DNA of 64,000 nucleotides, taken from assembly GCF_007565055.1 (NCBI RefSeq), contig NC_044554.1, forward strand, positions 51,557,176-51,621,175, in the 5' to 3' direction. Made by a program: the position numbers and the translations under genes. This DNA comes from Rhinopithecus roxellana. Taxonomy: Eukaryota; Chordata; Mammalia; Primates; Cercopithecidae. Below are positions 23,161 through 34,918 of this stretch, in pieces (position 1 is the first letter of the stretch; each line of letters begins with the position of its first letter). The notes under the pieces are model-generated. The model did no database searches and was not told the origin of the DNA. It was given only the letters and a program-made list of their open reading frames with translations.

Positions 23161-24794
23161 TAAGGGGCTGTTGCTGCTTTTGTCCATGAGTTGCAGTTGC
23201 TCCGTCAGCCTTTATTTCTGCTCCTTCCAGTTTGAAGATGTTTTTTATTTCTAGACAATAGTGAAAGAGGAGGATTTGAATAACTCTGGCTTCTGCTAAT
23301 ATCATGCCGCATTTTCTAAGAGTGGAAATATAGAAAGTGGTAAATTTAGAGACAGAGAAGCCAGTCATGGAAAATCAGGGTTGAGGAGGAGAGATTTGGC
23401 ACAGGTGTAACACAAAGAGACGAGAGAGGTCACGCTTGACCACAGACGGAGAGATGCAGCAGTGGACTGCTATTGCTGAAAAGCCAAAATGATACCAGGC
23501 TGTATTTATAGAAGGATGACATGCAAAGCCCACGAAGCAATCACTAGGCTACAGTCTATATTAGATCTCTATTCAATATGATGCTCAGTTTGTCACACTT
23601 TGAAAAGAGAGAGCCCAAAGAGGGTAACAAAGTAACAGAAAATCACAACTTAAAGTTAAGGAATTTGGGTTGCTAAAGGCAACCATTTTCTTGGATTCCA
23701 TCCATTGTCTGATTGCTTCAACAGGCAGGAGGAAAGAGAGGAGAAAAGGGAAGGAGAGTTGTCTCAGCCAGAAATTTCTCTCCAACCTTCTGGCCTCTCA
23801 GCACAGAATTTTAGAAGCATGTTCTGCCCCCTCACCTTCCAGTCAAGGTTAAGATCCCCTGCCTCATCTCTCTGAAAACTTGCAGCCTCTCATAATCAGA
23901 TCTGAGGGATGGCTTCTCTACCTATGCAGGGCTCTTACTGTATAAGTCACCACCTCCACTGCTGGCTCCAGGGACTTCAAGAGCAAAACTGGTTGAGCAG
24001 CCTCAGGCTCATGCCTGCAGCCCCACACTGACTACAGCAATCTCGTAGCCTCTGTCTGATTTTTGAACTTGTTTTCAGCCTGTACGTGAAAGATTTTCTC
24101 CCTGTCTTCACCAAATCTCTGCGGGAGTCTGAACCACTACCACCTTCCCCCCATGCTGAGATGCTTTCTTTATGTATCAGCACACTGAATACAATGGGGA
24201 AATATGTAGGTCAAACACAGAGACTCAACATTGACTTCCAGAAGTGAAAAACTAGGATTCTTTTGATTTTAGACAATTTTTTTGCAGTATTTCCATATTT
24301 TGGAGAAAGGTAGTGATGATTTTAAGACGATTCCTCTGTCATGTCTTCTTTTCCCTTCTACAGAGGTTTTAAGCTTCTTTATCTCTCCTGAAGAAAGCAA
24401 AGGAAAGAAAGCCAAAAGAAAGACATGCCAAGGAGAAAGAGCCTTAGACGGATCACATACCAGGTTCTCACAGGCCACTGACAGCAAGGGGAAAAATTCG
24501 AGCGCTGGTTTTCTCCATCTTGCCCCAGGAGAAATTCCTGGGAAAAATACAAGGATGCTGTGTCCCAACTATGAGGGGAAAACTTGAAGAGGCCACATCT
24601 CCAGTGACTGATACTGGGGGCCAGGTCTTCACAGGAGCATGGGCTTAGCTTGCTCCACCTGGCCCCAGAGCTTAGGAGCTCTTTCTGAGAGAGATCTGGG
24701 GCCCACAGGTCCAAGGAAGTGCTGGGCACTGCAGAGAATGGCCAAGTTCCCAAGTTCACGCCACCAGAATTGCAAAAGATCAAGTACGTAAACA
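23161..24794. other. Unique sequence with the longest open frame of the window
   Basis: A 154-codon minus-strand frame (24379-24843) is the longest here. Its product is Ser/Leu/Phe-rich and unrecognised, and a 101-codon plus-strand frame overlaps it, so chance is likely. Confidence 0.45.
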
Positions 24795-24866
24795 TGAAGA
24801 GTCTATGAATGGTCAGGAACACAGGCTTTGTGGCCAAACACACCTGGATTGAATATTGGCTCTATC
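24795..24866 (+). repeat. MIR fragment
   Basis: GGAACACAGGCTTTGTGG and CACCTGGATTGAATATTGGC match the MIR 5' core only. Confidence 0.6.
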
Positions 24867-25009
24867 AATTTTCTTCCCCTAGTCCAGGGCGACTCCCAAC
24901 TCTGTCCAAGGACAAACTCACATACCTTCTGGAAACTGCTAGTCTCCTCTAAGATCAAACATACATGTCTGGTGTCTTTTGCTTAACGGTTTATCTTGTA
25001 CATCTTTCT

Positions 25010-25300
25010 ATAACCAACACACAGAACTTGACCTTGATTGTTTTAATGACTATATGGTATTCCACTATATGACCAGATTTATGTTTGCCATTTTCCAAGA
25101 ATTAATGCTAAGTTGTTAATGATGTTTGCTGTAGCAAACAATGCTGCAATGAATATCTTTGCATAAGTATCTGTATATAAATATAACAAAATTTCCAGAA
25201 AGAGAATTTCTGCAAGTGCCTTTCCAATCTTGATATTGTCAAGTTGTCCTCTAAAGCACCTCCACCAATTTACCACCCACTAATGGTGCCCAAGAAGGCT
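25010..25300 (-). repeat. L1M 3' fragment
   Basis: ACTATATGGTATTCCACTAT, CAAACAATGCTGCAATGAAT, CCAGAAAGAGAATTTCTGC and CACCAATTTACCACCCACTA are the diverged reverse L1 3' text. Confidence 0.7.
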
Positions 25301-25727
25301 TCTCTTTGATAAGGCACTAAGAAAGAAGAACGAAAGTCATATTGAGGAAACTAAAAATGTCTTTTGCTATTCTTTAACGCACCAGCAAGGCATTGTTGGT
25401 GCTATTTTAGGGGTCCTTGGGTGCTGACTCCACTGAAGATGAGAGCACAGTTGTGCTTTCCTCAGAGGAGACATCTGTCAGAATCTGGACTTATTTTTGG
25501 CAACCTAGTGACATGCTTCCTGCATTTCTAGTGGACTCTTGGCTTCCCTCAGCAATGACCCATTTGTGGCTGAATATTTAGCTGGTCTCTTAATCCCCAT
25601 GTCTGCTATGAAATCTATTTTGGGATTTGACATGTTGGTCCCCTGTAACAACGGTGAGAATGCAAATCCCAAAATCAGAATCTTATAGTCTTTGTTATTT
25701 GGAAAGATGTATGAGGAAAACATGGTT

Positions 25728-26245
25728 TTTATTTTTATTATTTAATAAACTGTAATTATGGGAACTTACAAACATATATAAAAGTATAGAAAATCATGTG
25801 ATGGTGCTCCCACCACCCGGCTTCAATAATTGTCAACTTATCATCTATCTTGTTTTCCTGTACCTCGACCAATTCCTCACCTCCTATATTTACCGTGAAG
25901 CAAATCTCAGACATTACTTAACCCACGACTATCTCAGTGTCTACATTCAAAATATAAAGTCTCTTTAAAAAGATATACTATCATTAACACTCCTAAAATA
26001 ATTAACAATAATTTTTTGTTTGTTTGTCTTAAAGACGAGGTTTTACTACATTGCCCAGGCTGGTCTCCAACTCCTGAGCTCAAGCGAGCCTCCCACCTTG
26101 GCCTCTCAGAGTGCTAGGATGACAGGCATGAACCACTGTGCTGGGCTCAGCAATGATTTTTAATATACTAAGTGCAGTTGGTGTTCAAATTTCCAATTGC
26201 CTCATAACAATTTTAATATGATCTTTTAAAATTATCCAAGCAAAT
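25728..26245 (-). repeat. L1M fragment, interrupted by an Alu monomer
   Basis: ATTATGGGAACTTACAAACA, CCCGGCTTCAATAATTGTCA and GAAGCAAATCTCAGACATTA run to about 26015. After the monomer the same element resumes with GGTGTTCAAATTTCCAATTG. The L1M class assignment is from memory. Confidence 0.55.
26018..26147 (-). mobile_element. Alu monomer (FLAM/FRAM-like) inserted in an L1M
   Basis: A single Alu arm of about 130 bp (TTGCCCAGGCTGGTCTCCAA to CACTGTGCTGGGC) with L1M text on both sides and an imperfect duplication of an ACAATAATTTTT-like target. Confidence 0.75.
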
Positions 26246-26247
26246 GT

Positions 26248-26375
26248 TCAGAGTTGGGAGAACTGAGTTCAAGTCTCAGATTTGTCTCTCTCCTTGGGTG
26301 ACTGTAGATGACTCCTCTGACTTTCATGGCCTCTATTTCTTAGAATGTGAGGGCTAAAAAGGACATATACGTCTA
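26248..26375 (+). repeat. MIR fragment
   Basis: GAGTTCAAGTCTCAGATTTG, CCTTGGGTGACTGTAG and TTCTTAGAATGTGAGGGCTA are weak MIR-like text. Confidence 0.45.
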
Positions 26376-26379
26376 AAAA

Positions 26380-28261
26380 TGTTCGGATAGTGTTGAGGAT
26401 GAGAAGAAAGGAATAGGAAAAGGCCTGTTGCAATAACTGAAATCAGAGTCAACTTTTATATAACTTGTATATAATAGTTATAAAGTCATTGTGTCCACCA
26501 AATTCAATCGAAGTCACAAAATCTGTCTACTCTTATCTCTACAAAAGAGAAATGGTAGAGTCAGGGGATCCTTATCTTCTCCTCTTGGTAGATAAGTAGT
26601 TTTCAAAATGAAGTAGAGATAGAAGCTGCTTTCATTTTAAGGCACATAATCTTAATATAGTATTTGTTTAAATCTCACAGATACTCCTTTAAAATAATCG
26701 TGTTAGTTAGAAAACTGGGAAATGGGGAGGGGAGAAAGGAAGGAAGAAAGAACTAAGATTTGCCAGTGATTCTGGAAGTGAAACAAGGCCATTGGTGGCT
26801 CTAATGTCACATGAGATAATGGATGCATGCATATGTTATCAAGAGCCATAAAATTTTTATGAGAGAAATGAGGCTCACCAGATGGTTCTAAATCACACCC
26901 AGTATTTTCCCTACTGAATTTGTATTGGCAATAGTTGTATTTCTGGAGAAAAATGTATTTTCTATCAAAATCTAGAAGACCAGGTGAAGGAAGGTAAAAT
27001 AGCTAAGTGAAGATACGCATTGACAGGAAAGCAAAATATTACTAAAAACTCTTGAAGATCGAAAAAAGAGACCATTACCCATCCATTTTCCTTGCTTCAT
27101 GTTCATGTCAGGGCAGCGGAAGGTGATGGAGCTGGTGGTGTAATAAGATGGAGGAGAAAATGAACAAAAAATTACCTGCAGTTCTCCTTGTGGTTTGGTG
27201 AAGACAGAATTGAGAAGATCTTCCCAGACTGCAGCCGCAGGTGGGCTCCAGCTGCTAGGGATGCCGCGCGTCTCTATTTTCTCCATGAGCTGGATGCCAA
27301 AGCATCCAGCTTTAGCTTTAGTTTTCTGCTAAAGTAGAAAAACAGTTGGGGAAGGCTGAGGGGTGGGTACTTTCTCTCTCTTGTGAAGTCAACAGTCCTC
27401 AAGGTTTGAAGAGGTTGCATTCTGCTATTCCAATGTCTGTAGGGTTTCGTCTCTGTCCTTCATCTGAACACAAGTGCCCACACATCTAGACTCAATATTT
27501 TCTCACTTAAACACAGCAAGGGCTCTAACAACCACCTGTCTCTGTTCAAATATCACAGGCCAAGAGTCTGCTTCTTCCTGAGGGTCGTGAGGAGGGAAGA
27601 GACTGCAGAGGGGAGCTGGGGTTGGGGAGACATCACACAGACAACCTGGAGAGGACTCTGGATTCTGGGGAGACATGCACCACCAGTGTCCTCGGCTGCC
27701 CATGGCTGGTCAAGAGCAAGACGGAGATTCACAATTACCTTGGCAACCAGGTAACAGGCAGAACCATTACTTGGCAATTTCCATTAAATTTCCCTCTTTT
27801 CCCTACAAGCCCTTTTCCCCCACAAGCCCTTTTTCCCCAACTGCAACACACACATCAACATTCTTCCCCCTTTAATAATCCTCTAAGATCACCAGACTCT
27901 TTGCTGTAAGGAAATGAGGCAAAATGAGGAAAACAGTGAGATCTAAGATGTGGGGAAGGAAAATACATTTTTGAAGCACAGGTGGGAGGTGGTGGTTTGA
28001 ATGGCCACCTCTCACTGGGGACAAGAGAGAGAGGAGTCAAGAATGGGGTTTGTGAGAACAGGAAAAGGGGTGGTTAGCAGCACAGTTATAATATCAGGCA
28101 GTTGATTTGCTCATTGTTTCTAGAAACCACAAAAATGGAACAAAGGTTGAAGGCACAAGCAGAATTTATTCCCATTTTCATTTCTGTCCCTCTGACCTCT
28201 TTTCAGAGAACTCGCCTTTAGCAGTCCGTTTCTGTGTGGTTCCTAGCAGGTGCTGACCTCC
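26380..28261. other. Mostly unique DNA around the exon-like frame
   Basis: No transposon recognised. It holds the exon-like segment 27176-27328 (minus) and two adjacent hairpins (27289-27334). Confidence 0.5.
27176..27328 (-). other. Exon-like open frame of unknown identity (51 codons, phase 0/0)
   Basis: On the minus strand a long pyrimidine tract (ending TTCTACTTTAG) precedes CAG at 27328. An open frame of exactly 51 codons then runs to CAG at 27176, immediately followed by GTAATT, a good donor. The translated block contains FGIQLMEKIETRGIP and then SSWSPPAAAVWEDLLNSVF, with mixed amino-acid composition and several CpG-containing codons. I do not recognise the protein. The frame stays open past the donor to about 26972, and an in-frame TAG lies inside the acceptor. 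It lies on the same strand as TMEM178B, about 23 kb beyond its stop. It could be a real exon of an unannotated transcript, an alternative downstream exon, a decayed pseudogene or chance. Confidence 0.3.
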
Positions 28262-28940
28262 TTCTTTTTATTTATTGATTCCACACACATTTCACAGGCC
28301 AGTATGTGCCAGGCATTGTGCTAGGCTCGGGGGCTGCAGAGTTAAAGACAGAGTCCCTGCCCTCATGGAACGTAAGTTTTTAGTGGGAAAGGCTGACAAA
28401 AACAAGCGAACAGACAAACATGGTAATTGCAGTTTAGAATAAAAGTGCTTTGCAAAGCCAGGGTCTGAGATTAAGACTAAGAGAGAAGGACTTACTTTTG
28501 TTTGGGGGATCAGGGAAGGCCTTTGAAGAAGTGTCATTTAAGCCAAGATCTGAAGCATGATTAGGAACTAGGGAAAGATGGGGAGACTGTGCTCAGCAGA
28601 GGGACCACTTGGAGAGACTGAGAGGCCAGGACATGCTGGCATTGCTAGAGGAACAGGAATTAGACCAAGGTGGTGTCAGATTCGTGCATAAGGTGAGGTA
28701 GGCAGATGAGGATCAATAATAGGGAAGGTCAGAAGAAATAGGGCCTTGAAGGCCTCAGAAGGCATGTAGATTTTCTTCTTAGTATGACAGCAGGCTGTTG
28801 AATGGTTTTCAGCCTAGGAGTGCTGTGATCAGATGTGTATTTCATTTCAATATGGCTACTGGGCACAGACTGAATGGGAGGGTGTGGAGAGGGAGGATGC
28901 AGATTGCTGATGACTGTGGTGGTCCTGGAGAGAGACGAAA
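28262..28940 (-). repeat. Long L2 3' part
   Basis: ATGTGCCAGGCATTGTGCTA, CTGCCCTCATGGAACG, GATCAGGGAAGGCCTTTGAA, AATAGGGCCTTGAAGGCC and GAGTGCTGTGATCAGA run in the reverse L2 order for about 680 bp. Confidence 0.8.
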
Positions 28941-29054
28941 AGGCAAGTGAAAGGGTACATGATGGCATTCCTGCAACAGAGCCCAGGCTCTAAGTGCTTT
29001 TATGTTTTGCTTGTTTATTCTCTTTAGTAGGAAAAAACCGACATACAATAAAAC

Positions 29055-29250
29055 AAAGCAGTTAAGATGCAGGCTCTACAGTCAAAATTTGACACGACCC
29101 CACTTCCTATGTGACCTTGGCAAGTTACCTAAACTCATGTCTGAAAAATGAGACTTGGTATAGAGATTGAGAGAGACAATTAATGTAAAGTGATTAGTAT
29201 GATGCTGGGTATATAGTAAATGCTCAAAAAATAGGAAGCTTATGTTATCA
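29055..29250 (+). repeat. MIR
   Basis: AGCAGTTAAGATGCAGGCTC, TGTGACCTTGGCAAGTTACC, GTCTGAAAAATGAGACTTGG and AGTAAATGCTCAAAAA in MIR order. Confidence 0.75.
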
Positions 29251-29454
29251 GTCACTGAAAACTTCAAACTGCCCAATTTCAGGTCAAGTAAAATTATAAC
29301 AGGGTGAACATAGGGAGTGTTTTCCCTCAATAAAAATACATCTTTAACAAAATAAGAAGTTTGGATATATGAAAAGAATCTAGAGAGAGCAAATAAAAGG
29401 TAAATTTAAAGATATTTAAGGATTTTGAAAATATAAACTACATGGTAGCAAGGG

Positions 29455-30030
29455 AAATACATTATAATCATTAAGAATATGAGTTTTGGCTGGGCTCAGT
29501 GACTCACATCTGTAATCCCAGCACTTTGGGAGGCCAAGGCAGGAGGATCACTTGAGCCCAGGAGTTTGAGTCCAGCCTGGAAAACCTAGGAAGACTCCAT
29601 CTCTACTAAAAATTGAAAACAAAAATGATTCAGGCATGGTAGCATGCTCCTGTAGTCCCAGCTACTCAGGAGGCTGAGGTGGGAGGATTGCTTGATTTGG
29701 GGAGGTCAAGGCCGCAGTGAGCCATAATTGCACCACTGCACTCCAGCCTGGGCAACAGATCAAGACCCAGCCTAAAAAAAAAAAAAAAAAAAAAAAAAGG
29801 AGTATGAGTTTTGGAGCCAGACGGATCTGGATTTTGAATCCTAGGTTTGTTCCATACCAGCTTTGTAAACCTCAGGAATGTCACCTAACCTCTGTGGGCA
29901 CATTTTCTCATCTGCAAAGAGAGCTAATAGCCATGCTTTCTGCATAGAGGCACGGCGAGGAGTGAGTTACAAAACACATTAAAGGGCTTTCTTGGCATGA
30001 GGCCTAGGACCTAGCAAGGGTTCAGTAAAC
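29455..30030 (+). repeat. MIR, split by an AluJ
   Basis: The first bases precede the Alu at 29488. The core continues after 29799 with TGGAGCCAGACGGATCTGG, CTCATCTGCAAAGAGAGC and AAGGGTTCAGTAAACGGG. Confidence 0.75.
29488..29798 (+). mobile_element. AluJ splitting a MIR
   Basis: Begins GGCTGGGCTCAGTGAC and ends in an A-run at 29775-29798. The flanking text ATATGAGTTTTGG / GTATGAGTTTTGG is duplicated, and the MIR continues after it. Confidence 0.92.
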
Positions 30031-30184
30031 GGGAAGTTGCTGAAGAAAGGGAGAAACATTATGCTGATGTGTTAGGGGTTAGGGGACCCATCTCCATAAA
30101 AGGTAAAGCTTCTTTGAAATGACAAAGGCATCGCTGGAGAAGGAGATACCACACGGTGCTTCTCTTCACACTCAGTAGGTATAC

Positions 30185-30622
30185 GATCTTGCTCAGGCTG
30201 TTGTGACAAAGTACCACAAAGCAGTTGGCTGAAACAACAGAAACGTATTGTCTCACTGTTCTGGAGATGTTGGGCAGAGTTGGCTCCCCCTGAGGCTGTG
30301 AGGGAGAATCTGTTCCATGCCTCTCCCCAAGCTGCTGGTGGTTACTGGCAATCATTGGGGTTCTTTGGCTTGTAGATGTGTCACCTGGCCGTCGCCTTTA
30401 TGCTCATCTTAGCATTCTCCCTATTTGCGTGTCTCTGTGTCCAAATTTCCTCCTTTTACAAAGATACTGTTCATACTGAATTAGGGGTCAAGTCTAATTA
30501 CTTCATCTTAACTTAATCATCTGCACAGACCATATTTCCAAATAAGGTCACATTCTCAGTTACTGAGGCTTAAGGTTTCAACATCTTTTTGGAGGGACAC
30601 GATTCATAGTAATAGCAGCACT
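30185..30622 (-). repeat. MLT1-type LTR (ERVL-MaLR)
   Basis: GCTCAGGCTGTTGTGACAAA, GTACCACAAAGC, CTGAAACAACAGAAACG, TCACTGTTCTGGAGATG and CCAAATAAGGTCACATTC form the reverse MLT1 order with an old degree of divergence. Confidence 0.75.
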
Positions 30623-31139
30623 GTTTTCATATCAGAGTATGAAGTTAGTCCAGGCTTCCACAGCTAGTGTGGAGGTTGGGGAGGGAGCGGAAGACCACGG
30701 CTGATTCTTCACAGATGGACTCTGCAAATCATCTCTCCTAGGATCCCCTCCTCACTAAGTCAAATGCTCCCAAATAGGTGACAGCAGCTTGCTTGCAGGC
30801 AACCAGACCACCACATCCATGTGTCCACTCTAACACTTGTAGCAGCCCCTATACAAATGAGCAAGCATCAAACTCTGCTTCCTGTGTGCTCTGTTTTCAC
30901 CTTCATTGGGATTCAGCCTTGAGATTGCACCACTGGGCCACTGTGAATATTGTCCAGGTTGTGTAGTGCACAAATCTAGAGGATGCTATTTACATTATAG
31001 TCTATTTTGTACAAAAGCATGCAAAATTCTTGAGCCCTCATCTAATCCCTACACCTCAGTTTTTCTCATCAACTGCTTTCCCACAAGTTTCCCAACTGAG
31101 TATTCAGGTTTACTTCTGTTCTGCTGGTAGAACACAGGA
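30623..31139. other. Unique sequence
   Basis: Nothing firmly recognised. Confidence 0.5.
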
Positions 31140-31265
31140 AAGTGTGTGTGCCTGTGGCAGGGGGGAGGGGAGAGAGAGAGAGAAAGAGAGAGAGACACAC
31201 ACATGAAGGGAGCAGGGAGAGAAGGAGGGAGGGAGATTGAGACGAAGGAAAGAGAAATGAGGGAA
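31140..31265 (+). repeat. TG then GA/GGGA-rich low-complexity tract
   Basis: GTGTGTGTG followed by GGGGGGAGGGGAGAGAGAGA, ACACACAC and GGAGGGAGGG units. Confidence 0.85.
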
Positions 31266-31789
31266 GTAAGAGGTCACAATAGAATAACCTGTATATAATC
31301 CTTCAAAATCGCTAATGACAGGAAAAGCAACACTTTAATAAGGGCTCTGATAAGGAAATGCATTAAATGATGGAAAAGATGCCAACCGGCAGCTTAGGTA
31401 TTGGCAGAACCATTGTACTAATTATTAAGGGATAAAAGGGGGGTAAAATGAAAAGTGGAGCTTCACTGTTATGCACTTGAAGGTAATATGCAGGTTTTAA
31501 AACTGAGATGGATTTCCAGATCAAGGCTGGAGCTGGTGCTCAAAGTCTGGCCTCTTTTTGGGCTGAAGTATTTTGATGTTGAAGCAGGAAGATGATAAGA
31601 GATGGAAGGATGAAGTATTCAGTGCAAAGAAGAGAATGCCCCTGATTTTTACAAGCCAGTATGTAAAAACACTTACGCTGTGTATTCAACATGATTACAA
31701 ATATTTTAACAAATAACCAGAAAAAAGTATGTCAAAATGTTAATGGTGGTTATCTTTAGGTGGTAGGATACTGTGGATGCCCCTACTTC
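31266..31789. other. Unique sequence
   Basis: Nothing recognised. Confidence 0.5.
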
Positions 31790-31940
31790 TTTCTTCTTTT
31801 CCTCCTCCTCCTCCTCTTCCTCCTCTTCCTCCTTCCCTCCTCCTCCTCCTCCTCCTTCTCTTCTTCCTCCTCTCCCTCATTCCCCCCCCACCTCCTCCTT
31901 CTCCTCCTTCTCCTCCTTCCTTTGCCTTTTCCTTATTTTC
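31790..31940 (+). repeat. (CCT)n/(CTT)n pyrimidine microsatellite
   Basis: About 150 bases of almost pure C/T in trinucleotide and hexanucleotide units, giving artefactual Ser/Pro/Leu-rich frames. Confidence 0.92.
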
Positions 31941-32116
31941 TACAATGGGGAAAAAAAATTAACATTAAGAATCCTTTGGTTTTTTTAAATTGCAGTTTTT
32001 AGTGTTGATAAACTGACAACTTTTTTTTTCTAAAATGACTTAAAAGTCATTGCATATTTTAGTTTCAGAAAAGTCTTCAGTATCAGAGGAACTGGGTTAT
32101 TCTAGAAGAAAATGCA

Positions 32117-32428
32117 GACCAGGTACGGTGGCTCATGCCTGTAATCCCAGCACTTTGGGAGGCCGAGGCAGGCAGATCCCGAGCTCAGGAGATCAAGACC
32201 ATCCTGGCCAACATGGGGAAACCCCGTCTCTACTAAAAATACAAAAATTAGCTGGCCATGGTAGCCTGTGCCTGTAGTCCCAGGTACTCGGGAGGCTGAG
32301 GCAGGAGAATCACTTGAATCTGGGAGGCAGAGGTTACAGTGAGCCGAGATCGCGCCATTGCACTCCAGCCTGGAGACAGAGAGAGACTCTGTCTCAAAAA
32401 AAGAGAAAAAGAAAAAAAAAGAAAAAAG
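32117..32428 (+). mobile_element. AluSc/Y-like
   Basis: Begins GACCAGGTACGGTGGC; A-rich tail with G interruptions to about 32428; flanked by AGAAAATGCA on both sides. Confidence 0.92.
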
Positions 32429-33092
32429 AAAATGCATATTCCAGGACATGCAATATCCAATAGGATGAATCCACACTTGGCCTCCAAAATAGCTAAGGAT
32501 AGATTTTATTTTTGCTTAGTCCTAATTTTAGTGTAGATGAAGCTCAATCCTTCAGCGTTTGAAAGTTATATTAAAAGGCAGACCTCTGGGGGCTAGAAAC
32601 CAAATTCTCAAGCTTGGATAGCTGGAGTACTTTCTGAAGGCCATTTTGTTTTTATGACCATTTGGTTCAGAATTAATGAGAACTGCTTTGCATAAGCATC
32701 ATTTTACCTTCTAAAGCAGTGCCTTATGGGGATTCTTCCCACTCACCTTACAGATACAGATTATCAAAGTTTTTTGTTTTTTTTTTTTTAGGTCTCAACC
32801 CTTCACTGTTCTAGTATATGAACCTCAGAGATAATTATCTTTTAAGGTCTACAATTTTAGAGCATTTATCAGGTTATTAAAACCACCAATGACGGTGGTA
32901 AACATCCAAGGAATTTGGATACTGCTGAAAAGATTAAGAAAACCAACTCCAAAGATGCCACTGCAGGGAAGGAGCACACAGAACAAGAAAAGTTTGTCTT
33001 AATTGAATGTTTATATTTTTACATTTTTTGAAATGTTTCCTTTTTCTTCTCAAGCGGAGATAATCCTCATGAGCAAGGAAGGTCGTGAAGTT
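32429..33092. other. Unique sequence
   Basis: Nothing recognised. Confidence 0.5.
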
Positions 33093-33099
33093 CTCAAAG

Positions 33100-33402
33100 T
33101 TTTTTTTTTTTTTTCCTGAGATGGAGTCTTACTCCAATTGCCCAGGCTGGAGTTCAGTGGCGCGATCTCAGCTCACTGCAACCTCTGCCTCCCAGGTTCA
33201 AGCTATTCTCCTGCCTCAGCCTCCTGAGTAGCTGGGACTACACACATGCACCACCACAGCAGGCTAATTTTTGTATTTTTTAGTGGAGACGGGGGTTTCC
33301 CTATGTTGGCCAGGCTGGTCTTGAACTCCTGACCTCAAGTTGATCCGCCTGCCTCAGCCTCCCAAAGTGCTGAGATTACAGGTGTGAGCCACTGCGCCTG
33401 GC
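33100..33402 (-). mobile_element. AluS
   Basis: T-run at 33100, Alu body, end at TGCGCCTGGC. CTCAAAGT is duplicated at both ends. Confidence 0.93.
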
Positions 33403-33409
33403 TCAAAGT

Positions 33410-33989
33410 CTTTTAAGCCACTAAAATGATTCGTGATTCCTGAAGTACACAACAATGGAATTCCATTGTCGCAGATGGAGAACATGTGTTAATACAGAGG
33501 GCAGCAGACCTTTAGTGGACTGGGATTTACTGTGCCAGACAAGCTAATTCCATTCGAAAATACACTTGAATACCAGTCTCAGTGGTTCATTTTCAGGGCT
33601 GAAAGGAGCCAAAGGAATCTGCATGTCCCTTGGTAGGTCCATCCCTTACTAAGAAGCTGAGCTACGAGGAAGAAAAGAGTAAATAATGGCTCAGCAGCAT
33701 CACAGTGTGGTGAAAACCCCAATTTGAGTCCCACAGTTCGTGTAAACAGCATGTTGGAATGAAGTTGCAGCGAACATTTGACTTGGAATGGGCTCTGTTG
33801 CTCCCTTCCCCATTCTTCCTCCCTCTGCTTGTGTTCCTAAAGTCTAACCCAGGAACCACAGCATCTGTGTCCCTAGAATGCAAATTTTTCCCCATACCCT
33901 CATCTCCTCCTGGTTGTTTTCAGAATGTCATCTTCTGTCCCTATATAAAACCACACCTTTAGCACCTCCATTCCTTTTCCCTGATTTGT
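33410..33989. other. Unique sequence
   Basis: Nothing recognised. Confidence 0.5.
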
Positions 33990-34176
33990 CTTTTTTTCAG
34001 ATAACTTATTATGATATTGACTACTACTTATTTCATTACCGGTTTCTCCCTACACCACACGACACTGTCAGAAACTTCAGGGTGAAAATTTGTCTGTTTT
34101 GGTCAATGCTCCATCCCCATAACCCAGGACTGTGCCTGACACAAAATATGTCCTCAAAAAAACAATTCTACTTATG
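33990..34176 (+). repeat. L2 3' end fragment (weak)
   Basis: GGACTGTGCCTGACACAAAA and TATGTCCTCAAAAAAAC fit a degraded L2 tail. Confidence 0.4.
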
Positions 34177-34455
34177 AGTAGTATTGGTTCTTTGTGCATT
34201 TTTTTCTAGTAGATTAAAAGCCATGGAGGGGGAGAATTATTTATTTAGTCTTAACCCTGTATAGCACATTGCCAAAACTTAAAGAGTAGTGTAGGGAACC
34301 GAGGGAGGAAAAGCTAAGGAGATCCCTGCCCTGGGTAACCCCTTGTTCCAAACCTGTGACAACATGAGACGGACTCTGAAGATACATGTAAAACTCATTT
34401 CACAGTCATTGCCACCTCACTGGGGGCAGACAGGGTCCTGAAGCAGGGCTCTTTT

Positions 34456-34918
34456 AAAAAATTTGTGCAAATTTGTGGGGTACAAGTGTAATATTGTTAC
34501 ATGCATCGATTAGCGATGAACTCAGGGCTTTTAGGGTATCCATCACCCAAATAATGTACACTGAACCCATTAAGTAATTTCTCATCATCCACTCCCCTCC
34601 CACCCATTCACCTTTCTGGGTCTCCATTGTCTATCATTCCACACTCTATGTGCATGTGTACACATTATTTAGCTCCCACTTACAGGTGAGAACATGTGGT
34701 GTTTGTCTTTCTGCATCTGACTTGTTTCACTTAAGATGACGACCTCCAGTTCCATCCATGTTGTCACAAGAGGTATGATTTCATTCTTTTTACGGCTGAA
34801 TAGTATTCCGTTGGGTATATGCACCACCATATTTTCTTTATCTAATCATCCATTGATGGACACGTAGGTTGCTTCCATATCTTTGCTACTGTGAATAGGG
34901 CTGCAATGAACATACAAG
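34456..34918 (-). mobile_element. 5'-truncated L1 (L1PB/L1MA age) with target duplication
   Basis: Reverse L1 3' end: AAATTTGTGGGGTACAAGTG, GGTGAGAACATGTGGTGTTT, CCAGTTCCATCCATG and GAATAGGGCTGCAATGAACA. The flanks CTGAAGCAGGGCTCTTT (34438) and CTAAAGCAGGGTTCTTT (34919) are a 17-bp duplicated target with two differences. Confidence 0.85.

Noticed and set aside
32102..32476. 124-codon minus-strand frame
   Set aside because: Antisense Alu translation; such frames recur in nearly every Alu (also 35990-36313, 36871-37182 and 61651-62058).
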